This document shows, in pieces, positions 51,701-59,598 of a DNA stretch of 64,000 nt. The DNA is from DATKQY01 sp035532475 (GTDB taxonomy: Bacteria; Actinomycetota; Acidimicrobiia; Acidimicrobiales; Bog-793), in the NCBI GenBank assembly GCA_035532475.1, contig DATKQY010000069.1:36304-100303 (forward strand), given 5' to 3'. The first letter of the stretch is position 1. Every line of letters begins with the position of its first letter. The notes beneath the pieces were generated by a model. The model searched no databases. It saw only the letters and a program-made list of their open reading frames with translations, and was not told where the DNA came from. The position numbers and the translations under genes are program-made.

Positions 51701-52876
51701 CTAGTAGACACCGTGCTCCCGCACCGCTTCGACGAGCGCGACAACGTTGGCGACCTGCACGTCGGTCTGCATGACCGAGCAGCTGTCGACGATGAACCCG
51801 CCGTCGGCGGCGTACTCGTCGATCAGGCGCTTGCAGTGGTCGGCGACCTCGCTGGGCGTGCCGTAGGCGAGCAGCGTGTTCGGCACGCCGCCGCTCAGAC
51901 AGAACCGGCCTCCGAGGATCCGCTTGGCCTCGCTCATGTCCGTCTGGTCGACGTGAAAGACGATCGAGCGTTCCGGCAGCTCGGCGATCCTCTCGAGGTA
52001 GGGCGTCCAGTTGCCCTCGGCGTAGAAGAGCGTTCGCTTGCCCTGCGCCCAAAGACCCTCGAGGACCCGTCGCAGCGACGGCCAGTAGTACGTGTCCCAC
52101 TGCTTGGGGTTGAGGAACGGGAGGCTTCCGCGGTGCAGCGGCATGAGGTCCGGCAAGATCGTGTCGCCCGCCGCGGACGCGAGCGCGTAGTAGACGTTGT
52201 GCGGGACGAGCATGTCGGTGGCGGCGAGGATCTTCTCGGGCCGTCGATGCAGGTCGAGCAGAATCCCCTTCATCCCTCGGAGCGTGTCGCCGAGGGTGTC
52301 GAAGGGAGCCTTGCCGAGTCCGCTGAACGCGGACGGCATGCCGTAGTCGCTCGCCCAGCTCGCCGCGTCGTTGCCCATGCCCTCGAGGAGCGAGTGCAGC
52401 CCCCAGGCTCCTTTGACCAGCGCGAGGTTGGCCCGGTAGCTGCCTGGCTCCGCGAAGTCGGCGTGGATGCGTGGCAGGTAGGTCTCGAGGATCCAGCGCG
52501 TCGGGTCGGCGATGAAGGCGTCGTACTCGTCTGCCAGCATGTACTCGCCCTCGACGAACTGGAACTGGGTGTTCACGTCGAGCTCGCGTCCGGCCCAGCG
52601 CAGGTAGCGGGCGCCGACGGCGTCGTGCAGCGACGCCCACCACAGGCTCGGGGCGCCGGGAGTGACGTCGAGGTCGAGCTCGGTCAGGACCTTGGTCGCC
52701 GCGGCGGTGTTCTTCTCGCGGTCGTAGTAGATCTCCTCGAGGGTGAAGCCGGCAAAGGTGGCGGCGACCTCTCCGAGATTGAGGCGGATGGGAACCTTGT
52801 CCGGCTTGCCGACGTCCATGGCGGTGACGTATCGGTCAAGCCGCTCCCGGTACCGCTGCTCCGTTGGCGTGCCCAC
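51701..52876 (-). CDS. URO-D-like corrinoid methyltransferase (candidate O-demethylase component B)
   Basis: 391 residues from GTG 52876 with GGAGGAGG upstream; longer in-frame starts have no such site. The barrel is of the URO-D/MtaA superfamily: VPIRLNLGEVAATFAGFTLEEIYYDREKNTAAATKVL, MPLHRGSLPFLNPKQWDTYYWPSLRRVLEGLW, FYAEGNWTPYLERIAELPERSIVFHVDQTDMSEAKRILGGRFCLSGGVPNTLLAYGTPSEVADHCKRLI. Where MtaA has HxCG, this protein has YAEGN, so it is not a simple MtaA. It probably takes a methyl group from an ether or amine substrate and gives it to the corrinoid protein. The corrinoid-protein gene starts 44 bases upstream. Confidence 0.85.
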   Translation of the reverse strand: MGTPTEQRYRERLDRYVTAMDVGKPDKVPIRLNLGEVAATFAGFTLEEIYYDREKNTAAATKVLTELDLDVTPGAPSLWWASLHDAVGARYLRWAGRELDVNTQFQFVEGEYMLADEYDAFIADPTRWILETYLPRIHADFAEPGSYRANLALVKGAWGLHSLLEGMGNDAASWASDYGMPSAFSGLGKAPFDTLGDTLRGMKGILLDLHRRPEKILAATDMLVPHNVYYALASAAGDTILPDLMPLHRGSLPFLNPKQWDTYYWPSLRRVLEGLWAQGKRTLFYAEGNWTPYLERIAELPERSIVFHVDQTDMSEAKRILGGRFCLSGGVPNTLLAYGTPSEVADHCKRLIDEYAADGGFIVDSCSVMQTDVQVANVVALVEAVREHGVY

Positions 52877-52920
52877 GGCCACCTCCTCCTCTCTCGTCCT
52901 CCGATTGTGTCGACCTGCCG

Positions 52921-53553
52921 CTAGGCGGAGGCGAACACCTCCTCCGCCAACTTCACGGCGTCGTTCGCTGTGGTGCCGAAGTAGTCCGCTCCGACGTTCT
53001 CCCGGATGGTCTCGTTCATGTAGCTGCCGCCGATGACGATCTTCGTGTCGAGACCGGTGCTCCTGACCCTCTCGATCGTCTCCTTCATGGATCCCTGCGA
53101 CGCCGTGAGCAACGCGCACATCCCGACGAGCCGGGCGTTGTGCTCCTTCACCGCCTCGACGAACCGCTCGGCCGGCACGTCGACTCCGAGATCGACCACC
53201 TCGTAGCCGGCGCCCTTCAGGAGCATCACGACGATGTTCTTGCCGAGGTCGTGGATATCGCCCTTCACGGTCCCGATGACGACGAGACCGTGGTACTCCT
53301 GCTCGGCGCCGTGGAGGAGCGGTTCGATCTCCACCATCGCCTCTTTCATGATCTCGCCCGACATGACGAGCTCGTTGAGGAAGTAGTCACCGCTCTCGAA
53401 CCTTGCGCCGACCTCGGTCATCCCGTCCTGCAGCGAGCGGACGAGTTCGAGCGGGTCCTCCCCGGCCGCGATGCCTTCTTGCACGAGACCGAGGACCTTC
53501 TCCTCCTCGAGCTCCGCCATCGCGATCGCCAACTCGTCACCAAGCGTGCCCAT
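52921..53553 (-). CDS. Corrinoid (B12-binding) methyl-carrier protein
   Basis: 210 residues from ATG 53553, with a GGAGGG ribosome-binding site. The N-terminal four-helix cap (residues 1-88) contains VRSLQDGMTEVGARFESGDYFLNELVMSGEIMKEAM. The B12 domain has the base-off/His-on motif D99-I-H101-DLG (GTVKGDIHDLGKNIV), followed by CALLTAS and VIGGSYMNE. It carries the methyl group as methylcob(III)amide between the two methyltransferases. It is the first gene of the operon. Confidence 0.94.
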   Translation of the reverse strand: MGTLGDELAIAMAELEEEKVLGLVQEGIAAGEDPLELVRSLQDGMTEVGARFESGDYFLNELVMSGEIMKEAMVEIEPLLHGAEQEYHGLVVIGTVKGDIHDLGKNIVVMLLKGAGYEVVDLGVDVPAERFVEAVKEHNARLVGMCALLTASQGSMKETIERVRSTGLDTKIVIGGSYMNETIRENVGADYFGTTANDAVKLAEEVFASA

Positions 53554-53853
53554 CGTCGGACGCCCTCCCCTCCGTGCCTGGAGCCCCGGGTCCCCGGCGC
53601 CCGTTCCTGCCGGCTGGGCGGGATCTCCGCTCGACCGTGCAGTCGACCTTGCCGACGGAAACGTACGTCGGCCCGTCCCGGAGCGTTAGGTACCTTCGAC
53701 CCATCGCGAGGTGCTGGTCCCGGAGTTCCGCAGGGCGGTGGGTCGGGTCGCCCCGCTCCCGCCGCCGACGGACGGCGGATCGGGTCTTGTCGTGGCGAAG
53801 TCGTGCACCGCCGCACTACCGTCGTCGCGCGTGGTGACGACAGGAATGCTGCA
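53554..53853. other. Divergent control region of the corrinoid operon
   Basis: 300 bases between divergent genes. It contains an inverted repeat CCGACG-N8-CGTCGG at 53652-53671, about 100 bases upstream of the corrinoid gene, a possible operator. No cobalamin-riboswitch core is seen. Confidence 0.35.
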
Positions 53854-54729
53854 GTGACCGTACTTGCCCTCCTCGGCCTGACGGTGCTCGCCGGGCTGAT
53901 CGGCGCGGGCATCGCCGGCGTGACGATCACGGTGTTCTTGCACCGCGGGATCACCCACGGCTCGCACCGGATGAAGCGCCCCGTCTACGAGGTGGGCCGT
54001 TGGCTCACGTACCTGAGCGTCTTCATGCGCCACTGGGAGTGGCGCCGGATCCACCGCAAGCACCACCTCTACACCGACGTCTGGCTCGACGAGATACGCC
54101 ACGACCCGCACTCGCCAGTCGTGATCAGCGAGCGCGAGGGGATCAACGGCTACCGACGCGTGTCGTGGCACATGGCGGCGATCTTCCACGACGAGGCGAA
54201 GCTGCCCGACGTCAGGGACGGCACCTACGACGACCCCGCCCTCGACCGGCCCTTCGACCGGCTCGACCACCGCATCTTCGACCGTCCCGTCGTCGGCGCC
54301 GTGATCACAGGTGTGGCCTACGCGGTGGTGTTCGCCCTCGTGGCGCCCCTCGTGCTCGGCGTGGCGCGCACGCCCGCGTGGGAGCTGCTCTGCGCCGTCG
54401 CCGGAGCGCTCGCGCTCGGCGTGCACATCGCCGTCGTGCTCCGCTTCGGCGGGGCGATCAACTCCGACTGCCACCGCGGGAGGACCTGGATCGAGGGGGC
54501 GGGCTTCGCGAAGAACGTCAAGTTCTTGTCCGTCGTTATCTTCGGCGAGGGCGAGCACCTGACGCACCACCTCTACCCGCAGCTCGCGCGTATCAGCGCC
54601 CGGTTCGATCTCGGGTGGCGCGTCATCAGCGTCCTTCGACTGCTCGGCCTCACCGAGGTCGTCGTCGACCGCAAGAGCGTCCTGCCGAACGGCCGTATGG
54701 CTGAGGGCGCGCCCTCGGTCGCTCCGTAG
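53854..54729 (+). CDS. Membrane fatty-acid desaturase
   Basis: 291 residues from GTG 53854. Histidine boxes of the di-iron desaturases are visible: HRGITHGSH (residues 30-38), HRKHH (67-71) and EHLTHHLYP near residue 237, with NSDCHRG preceding. Four hydrophobic spans occur (10-30, 47-60, ~145-170, ~175-195). It resembles delta-9 acyl-CoA/acyl-lipid desaturases, introducing a double bond with O2, but the third box (HLTHH) differs from the usual HNNHH. A perfect palindrome after the stop separates it from a converging MFS gene. Confidence 0.88.
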   Translation: MTVLALLGLTVLAGLIGAGIAGVTITVFLHRGITHGSHRMKRPVYEVGRWLTYLSVFMRHWEWRRIHRKHHLYTDVWLDEIRHDPHSPVVISEREGINGYRRVSWHMAAIFHDEAKLPDVRDGTYDDPALDRPFDRLDHRIFDRPVVGAVITGVAYAVVFALVAPLVLGVARTPAWELLCAVAGALALGVHIAVVLRFGGAINSDCHRGRTWIEGAGFAKNVKFLSVVIFGEGEHLTHHLYPQLARISARFDLGWRVISVLRLLGLTEVVVDRKSVLPNGRMAEGAPSVAP

Positions 54730-54740
54730 CGGACGGGGCT

Positions 54741-54762
54741 CGCCCGGCGAGCTCGCCGGGCG
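54741..54762. terminator. 22-bp perfect palindrome between converging genes
   Basis: CGCCCGGCGAG and its exact complement without a spacer; folds as an 8-bp stem with a 6-base loop. It lies 11 bases after the desaturase stop and 72 bases after the MFS stop on the other strand. Confidence 0.6.
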
Positions 54763-54834
54763 TCTCGGCACCTTCCGGAGGCGGGTGGCACGGCGCGGCA
54801 CCGGCCGTGATCGAGGCCGGCGCCGCGGTCGCGC

Positions 54835-56067
54835 TCAGCTCCGCCGTCCCTGGGTCCTGAGCGCCGTGAGCTGGAGCAGCAGGAAGAGCACCGCGAGGGC
54901 CCACAGGTAGGGCATGAGAGCGCCGAGGCCGAAGCGTTCGATCAGCAGGCCGGCGAGGGCGCTCGGGAGGGCCACGCCGATGCCAGCCGCGGCGGACTGC
55001 CAGCCGATGACCGAGGAGACGCGCGCGGTCCCCGCCCAGGAGGCCGTCCGGGTCATCATGAGCGGGAAGACCGGAGCGAGCGAGGCACCGGTCAGGAGGA
55101 GCCCGACGGCCCCGACGGCCGTCACCGGCTCCCACAGCAGCAGAGCCTCACCGACGAGCGCGCCACCGGCGCTCAACGTGAGCATCAGCTCGGGCGCGAC
55201 CCGCTCACCGAGCGCTGCGGTTCCGAGGCGCGCCAGTGTGAGGCTCCCCCAGTAGCCGGCCACCAGGAGTCCCGCGAGCCCTGCGTCGAGGTGGCGCGAC
55301 ACCGTGAAGAACGTGAACGCCCACTGGCCGGTGCCGACCTCGACACCGCAGTAGACGAAGAAGAGCGACAAGGACGTCGCCAAGGCGGCGCGCGGCAGAC
55401 GGCTCTGGGCCTCGGTCGTGTGACGACCTGGGTGACTGCGGCTGGCGCTCGCCGCCGGCTCCGACGGGGTGGTGGCGTCGAACTCGTCGCGCTGGCGCAG
55501 CACGGCGAGCGCCACCGCGAGATCCACGCCGAGAAGGACCAGGTAGGCGAGGCGCCAGCTCCATCCGAGCACCAGCAGCATGCTGATCAGCAGCGGGCCG
55601 GCGGTCGCGCCGATGCCGTAGCAGGCGTGCAGGAGATTCATGCCGCGTGCCCGCGCGGTGAGGGCGACGTGGGACTGCATCCCGGGCTCGAGGTGGCCGG
55701 CGGCGACGCCCACCAGGCCCGCGGCGAGCAGCAGGACGGCGGTGCCGGGGGACGCGGCGTAGGCGGCCAGGGCGCCGGCGCCGAGCGCAGCGGCCGCGGC
55801 GAGCGCGCGCGCCCGGCCGACGCGGGCACTGATCCTGCCGGAGATCGCGCTCGAGCAGAGGAAGCCGGCGGTGCCGGCGAGCTGGACGAGGCCGAGGTCA
55901 CCGACGGGGAGGGAAAGTGAGCGACGGATCGAGGGCCAGGCGGTCCCGAGCGTGCCGTCGTAGAGACCGAGGCCGACGAAGCAGGCGAAAGCCACCGCGA
56001 GCGCCGGCGGGACGCGCGAGCGCAGAGCGCCGATCGAAAGGGTCGAGCCGGACGGCATGCCCACCAT
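54835..56067 (-). CDS. Major facilitator superfamily transporter
   Basis: 410 residues from ATG 56067 (MVGMPSGSTLSIG). Twelve hydrophobic segments are apparent, e.g. PPALAVAFACFVGLGLYDGTLGTAWPSI and LGALMPYLWALAVLFLLLQ. The loop after TM2 reads GRISARVGRARALA, a form of the MFS motif A. The YDGTLG region resembles FucP/YfkF-like MFS proteins with an N-terminal DG(T/A). The substrate is unknown; it has no partner in an operon. Confidence 0.87.
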   Translation of the reverse strand: MVGMPSGSTLSIGALRSRVPPALAVAFACFVGLGLYDGTLGTAWPSIRRSLSLPVGDLGLVQLAGTAGFLCSSAISGRISARVGRARALAAAAALGAGALAAYAASPGTAVLLLAAGLVGVAAGHLEPGMQSHVALTARARGMNLLHACYGIGATAGPLLISMLLVLGWSWRLAYLVLLGVDLAVALAVLRQRDEFDATTPSEPAASASRSHPGRHTTEAQSRLPRAALATSLSLFFVYCGVEVGTGQWAFTFFTVSRHLDAGLAGLLVAGYWGSLTLARLGTAALGERVAPELMLTLSAGGALVGEALLLWEPVTAVGAVGLLLTGASLAPVFPLMMTRTASWAGTARVSSVIGWQSAAAGIGVALPSALAGLLIERFGLGALMPYLWALAVLFLLLQLTALRTQGRRS

Positions 56068-56399
56068 CTGACCACGACCGTGCCGGGCCGTCGTGGTCCG
56101 TGGCGATCTGGCGCGGGCATCGTCCTCGCCGTTTCGCGAACCGCCCACGTGCTGGGCCTGCGCGTCGCGACGTCATCGGGCTCCGGCGCCCGGGCGGGCG
56201 GTTCGCCCGCGCCACGCCGGAGCGCGTTCGCGACCCCGGGGCGGCGCCGCCGGGGTGGTTCTAACCGATTCAGGCACTGAAGCGCCACTGTCTGGTGTCG
56301 CGGTGCCGGTGAGCGTTTCAGATCGCCTAGCCTCGAGCACGAGACGGTACCGAGCGTCCCCGCTGGCAATCTGCTGGCTGGATCGCCGAAGGGAACAAG
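56068..56399. other. Divergent control region, no gene recognised
   Basis: 332 bases between the MFS and LprG-like genes. GAAGGGAAC just before ATG 56400 is the ribosome-binding site. Confidence 0.4.
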
Positions 56400-57137
56400 A
56401 TGAAGAAGCTCGTGACGGCACTTGCAGTTGTCGCCACCGCGACCGTCCTGCTCGCCGGCGCCGCCTCCGGGTCGACCCGCAGTGTCACGGTCCAGCAGCC
56501 ACCGGCCCGGATCTTCGCCGAAGCAGAGGCGGCGACGCTCGCCGCGAGAAGCGTCACATTGACCGAGCACCTGGTGCTCGGTGGCAAAGCCCTGTACATC
56601 AAGGCGAAGGGCCGTTGGCCGAACCGGGTTGAGCTCTCGGTCGTGTCCCAGGGCGTGTCCGAGGAGATCGTCGTGGTCGCCTCGACCGTCTACGTCGAAG
56701 CGAACGCCCTCGGCTGGGAGAGCAGCTACCGGCTTCCGGCGGCGGCGGCGGCGGAGCTGGCCGGTCGATGGTTCACGACGTCGCTGTCGGACCCCCAACT
56801 CGGCGCCTCACCGGCGGGCCTCAACCCGAAGTCGCTGGAGCGCCAGGTGTTCAGCCTGGTCGGGAGGGCCTCCTCGAAGCTCGCCGTGCGTCCTGGGCGC
56901 GTCGCCGGCCGCCGGGCGCTCGTGCTCTCCGACGCCGGTGGGGCGGTCTACGTCGCGGCCACTGGCACCCCCTACGTCCTCCGGGTCACCTCGACGCTTC
57001 CGAGCGATCGGGGCTTCCTCGAGTTCAGCGGCTACGGCTCCTCGACGAACTTCGCCGTCCCAGTCGGCGCGACCAGCCTCGATGCAGCGCTCGCCCAGGC
57101 GGCGTCGCCCGCCACGACCAGCAGCGCGGCCGCGTGA
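56400..57137 (+). CDS. Secreted LppX/LprG-like protein, unknown ligand
   Basis: 245 residues from ATG 56400. The signal peptide MKKLVTALAVVATATVLLAGAASGS has no lipobox Cys. The mature domain has alternating strands (SVTLTEHLVLGGKALYIKAKGRWPNRVELSVVSQGVSEEIVVVASTVYVEANALGWES), then YVAATGTPYVLRVTS...GFLEFSGYGSSTNFAVP. The order, a signal peptide then a half-barrel of strands with the late GYG-NFAVP stretch, resembles LprG-type lipid-binding proteins. It shares overall style with 45575-46324. Likely an extracellular lipid or glycolipid carrier; confidence limited by low similarity. A RecQ gene follows after 57 bases. Confidence 0.6.
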   Translation: MKKLVTALAVVATATVLLAGAASGSTRSVTVQQPPARIFAEAEAATLAARSVTLTEHLVLGGKALYIKAKGRWPNRVELSVVSQGVSEEIVVVASTVYVEANALGWESSYRLPAAAAAELAGRWFTTSLSDPQLGASPAGLNPKSLERQVFSLVGRASSKLAVRPGRVAGRRALVLSDAGGAVYVAATGTPYVLRVTSTLPSDRGFLEFSGYGSSTNFAVPVGATSLDAALAQAASPATTSSAAA

Positions 57138-57182
57138 GGAGGCTTTCGGGCGGCCGCGAGCGGCGCTGACGGCGCGGCCACG

Positions 57183-57188
57183 TAGGGT
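57183..57188 (+). promoter_or_regulatory. -10 box of the RecQ-like gene
   Basis: TAGGGT, six bases before GTG 57195; fits a leaderless promoter. Confidence 0.5.
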
Positions 57189-57194
57189 CGGTCC

Positions 57195-59336
57195 GTGCCG
57201 TCGCAGCTCGTCGCCGACCGTGCCGCGCTCCGAGCCCGCGCGGACGAGCTCCTCCAGCTTCTCGTCGGCCGCCCGGCCGAGCTGCGAGACGACCAGTGGA
57301 GCGCGATCGAGGCGCTGGTCGCGGACCACCGCCGCGCGCTCGTCGTCCAGCGCACTGGTTGGGGCAAGTCGGCTGTCTACTTCCTCGCCACCGCGCTCCT
57401 CCGCGCCGGCGGCGCTGGCCCGACGGTGATCGTGTCCCCGCTCCTCGCACTGATGCGCGACCAGATCGCCGCGGCGCGGCGGGCGGGCATCCGAGCGGTC
57501 GCGATCAACTCGACGAACGTCCACGAATGGACCGCGACGTTCGCGGCGGTCAAGCGGGGAGACGTCGACGTGCTGCTCGTCTCGCCGGAACGGCTGAACA
57601 ACCCGGACTTCCGCGAGCACGTGCTCCCCGAACTGGTCTCGACCTGCGGGCTCCTCGTCGTGGACGAGGCGCACTGCATCTCGGACTGGGGTCACGACTT
57701 CCGGCCGGACTACCGCAGGATCAGGACCTTTCTCGAACGGTTGCCGGCAGGCACGCCGGTGCTCGCCACGACCGCCACGGCGCCCCGCCGGGTGGTCGAG
57801 GACCTCGCCGAGGTGCTCGGCCTCGCCGCAGGCGGTGAGGAGGTCCTCGTCCAGCGAGGAGCGCTTGAGCGGACGAGCCTCTTCCTCGGCGTCGTCGAGC
57901 TCGAGTCCGACGCCGAGCGATTGGCGTGGCTGGCCGACCACCTCGGCGAGCTCCCCGGATCGGGCATCATCTATGCGCTCACCGTGGCGGCGACGGCGGA
58001 CCTGGCGGACTATCTGCGCGACCGGGGCTTCGCGGTCGCCGCGTACTCCGGGCGTACCGGTGAGGAGGATCGGGTTGCGGCCGAGCAGGACCTGCTCGAG
58101 AACCGGGTCAAGGCGCTGGTCGCCACGTCGGCGCTCGGAATGGGCTTCGACAAGCCCGACCTCGGCTTCGTCGTCCACTTCGGCGCGCCAGCCGGCCCCG
58201 TCGCCTACTACCAGCAGGTGGGCCGGGCCGGCCGCGGCGTCGAGCGGGCGGAGGTGATCCTCATGCCCGGCCGGCAGGACCAGGCCGTCTGGGAGTACTT
58301 CGGCTCGGTCGGCTTCCCCGCAAAAGAGCACGTCTTGATGGCGCTCGGCGAGCTCGCTGCGGTCGACGGCCCGCTCAGCACGCCGGCGCTCGAGGCGCGG
58401 GTGCCACTCAGCCGGACCCGCCTGGAGCTGATGCTGAAGGTCCTCGACGTCGATGGGGCTGTGCGCCGGGTGAAGGGTGGTTGGCTGGCGACCGGCAAGG
58501 AGTGGGCCTACGACGACGAGCGCTACGCGAAGGTCGCCCACGCGCGGCGCGCCGAGCAGGAGGCGATGCGGGAGTACATCGCGACAACGGGCTGTCGCAT
58601 GCGCTTCCTCCGTGAACGGCTCGACGACCCAGGGGCAAAGGACTGCGGCCGCTGCGACAACTGCACCGGGCGCCCCGTCGTCGCGGCGACGAGGCGGGCA
58701 ACCGTCGAGACCGCCGCCGGCCGCCTCCGCCGCCCGGGGGTGCCGATCGACGTGAAGTCCCGGTGGCCGCAGGCCCTGGAAGGGACGGGCATCACCGTGA
58801 AGGGCACGATCCCCCTCGGCGAGCGCCCCGAGGTCGGTCGCGCCATCGCCCGCTTCAGCGACCTCGGCTACGGCGCCCGCGTTCGCTCCGCGGTCGGACC
58901 CGGGCGGCACGACGCAGCCGTGCCGGATGAGCTGGTGACCGCGGCGGTGAAGGTGCTCGGCGACTGGAAGGCGAAGTGGCCGGTCCGGCCGGTGGGCATC
59001 GTCGCCATCGGCTCGCTCGCCAGACCCGAGCTCGTCGGCAGCTTCGCGGCCCGCGTCGGTGCCGCCGGTAGGCTGCCGGTGCTCGGGACCGTGCCGCACA
59101 CCGGCGTGTCAGGAGCGGCGCGCTCGAACAGCGCGATCCGCCTGCAGAGCGTGCTGCGCGCCTACGCGCTCCCAGCCGCTTTGGACGCCCGGATCGCCGG
59201 CGAGCTCGCCGGCCAGCCGCTCTTCCTCCTCGACGACTACGTGGACTCCGGGTGGACCATGACGGTCGTCTCACGGCTCCTCCGCCTTGCCGGCGCCGGT
59301 CCCGTCTACCCGGTCGTGCTCGGGCTGGCCGCGTAG
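57195..59336 (+). CDS. RecQ-family helicase fused to a phosphoribosyltransferase-like domain
   Basis: 713 residues from GTG 57195. RecQ core: Walker A-like QRTGWGKS (~53-60), DEAHCISDWGHDFRPDY (~156), TATAPRRVVEDL, GMGFDKPDLGFVVHFGAPAGPVAYYQQVGRAGRG, and the zinc cluster TGCRMRFLRERL...CGRCDNC. The HRDC domain is absent. The last ~200 residues are a type I PRTase-like domain with the PRPP loop LLDDYVDSGWT near residue 680, similar to ComF-type proteins. This architecture is found in a branch of actinobacterial RecQ proteins; the PRTase role is unknown. Promoter appears leaderless. Confidence 0.9.
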   Translation: MPSQLVADRAALRARADELLQLLVGRPAELRDDQWSAIEALVADHRRALVVQRTGWGKSAVYFLATALLRAGGAGPTVIVSPLLALMRDQIAAARRAGIRAVAINSTNVHEWTATFAAVKRGDVDVLLVSPERLNNPDFREHVLPELVSTCGLLVVDEAHCISDWGHDFRPDYRRIRTFLERLPAGTPVLATTATAPRRVVEDLAEVLGLAAGGEEVLVQRGALERTSLFLGVVELESDAERLAWLADHLGELPGSGIIYALTVAATADLADYLRDRGFAVAAYSGRTGEEDRVAAEQDLLENRVKALVATSALGMGFDKPDLGFVVHFGAPAGPVAYYQQVGRAGRGVERAEVILMPGRQDQAVWEYFGSVGFPAKEHVLMALGELAAVDGPLSTPALEARVPLSRTRLELMLKVLDVDGAVRRVKGGWLATGKEWAYDDERYAKVAHARRAEQEAMREYIATTGCRMRFLRERLDDPGAKDCGRCDNCTGRPVVAATRRATVETAAGRLRRPGVPIDVKSRWPQALEGTGITVKGTIPLGERPEVGRAIARFSDLGYGARVRSAVGPGRHDAAVPDELVTAAVKVLGDWKAKWPVRPVGIVAIGSLARPELVGSFAARVGAAGRLPVLGTVPHTGVSGAARSNSAIRLQSVLRAYALPAALDARIAGELAGQPLFLLDDYVDSGWTMTVVSRLLRLAGAGPVYPVVLGLAA

Positions 59337-59598
59337 CCTCGACCAGTGCTGACGAGCGCCCGACGACCCCTGCCAGGCCGAGATCGGTCGTCCTGAGGAT
59401 CGAAGCGGCGGGCCGGGGCGTCGTAGACAGCGCAGGGCTCGGGCCTCCGAGCTCGGCGCCGGGCCACGGCGCCCGCCGGCCCCGTCGTCGCGGGGCGGGC
59501 CTCGCCTCGCGGGGACGACCTCCGCTGCTCGCCGCAAGCGCCGGCACGGCCGGCATGCGGCGAGCAGCCCGCCCCGCCCGACGCGCACGGGTCGCCCC

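Noticed and set aside
53554..53853. Cobalamin riboswitch upstream of the corrinoid operon
   Set aside because: No B12-box-like core or long structured leader could be found in the 300 bases.
59190..59225. GC palindrome CCGGCGAGCTCGCCGG inside the RecQ gene, like a terminator
   Set aside because: It lies within coding sequence of a clear domain and is a chance self-complementary codon run.
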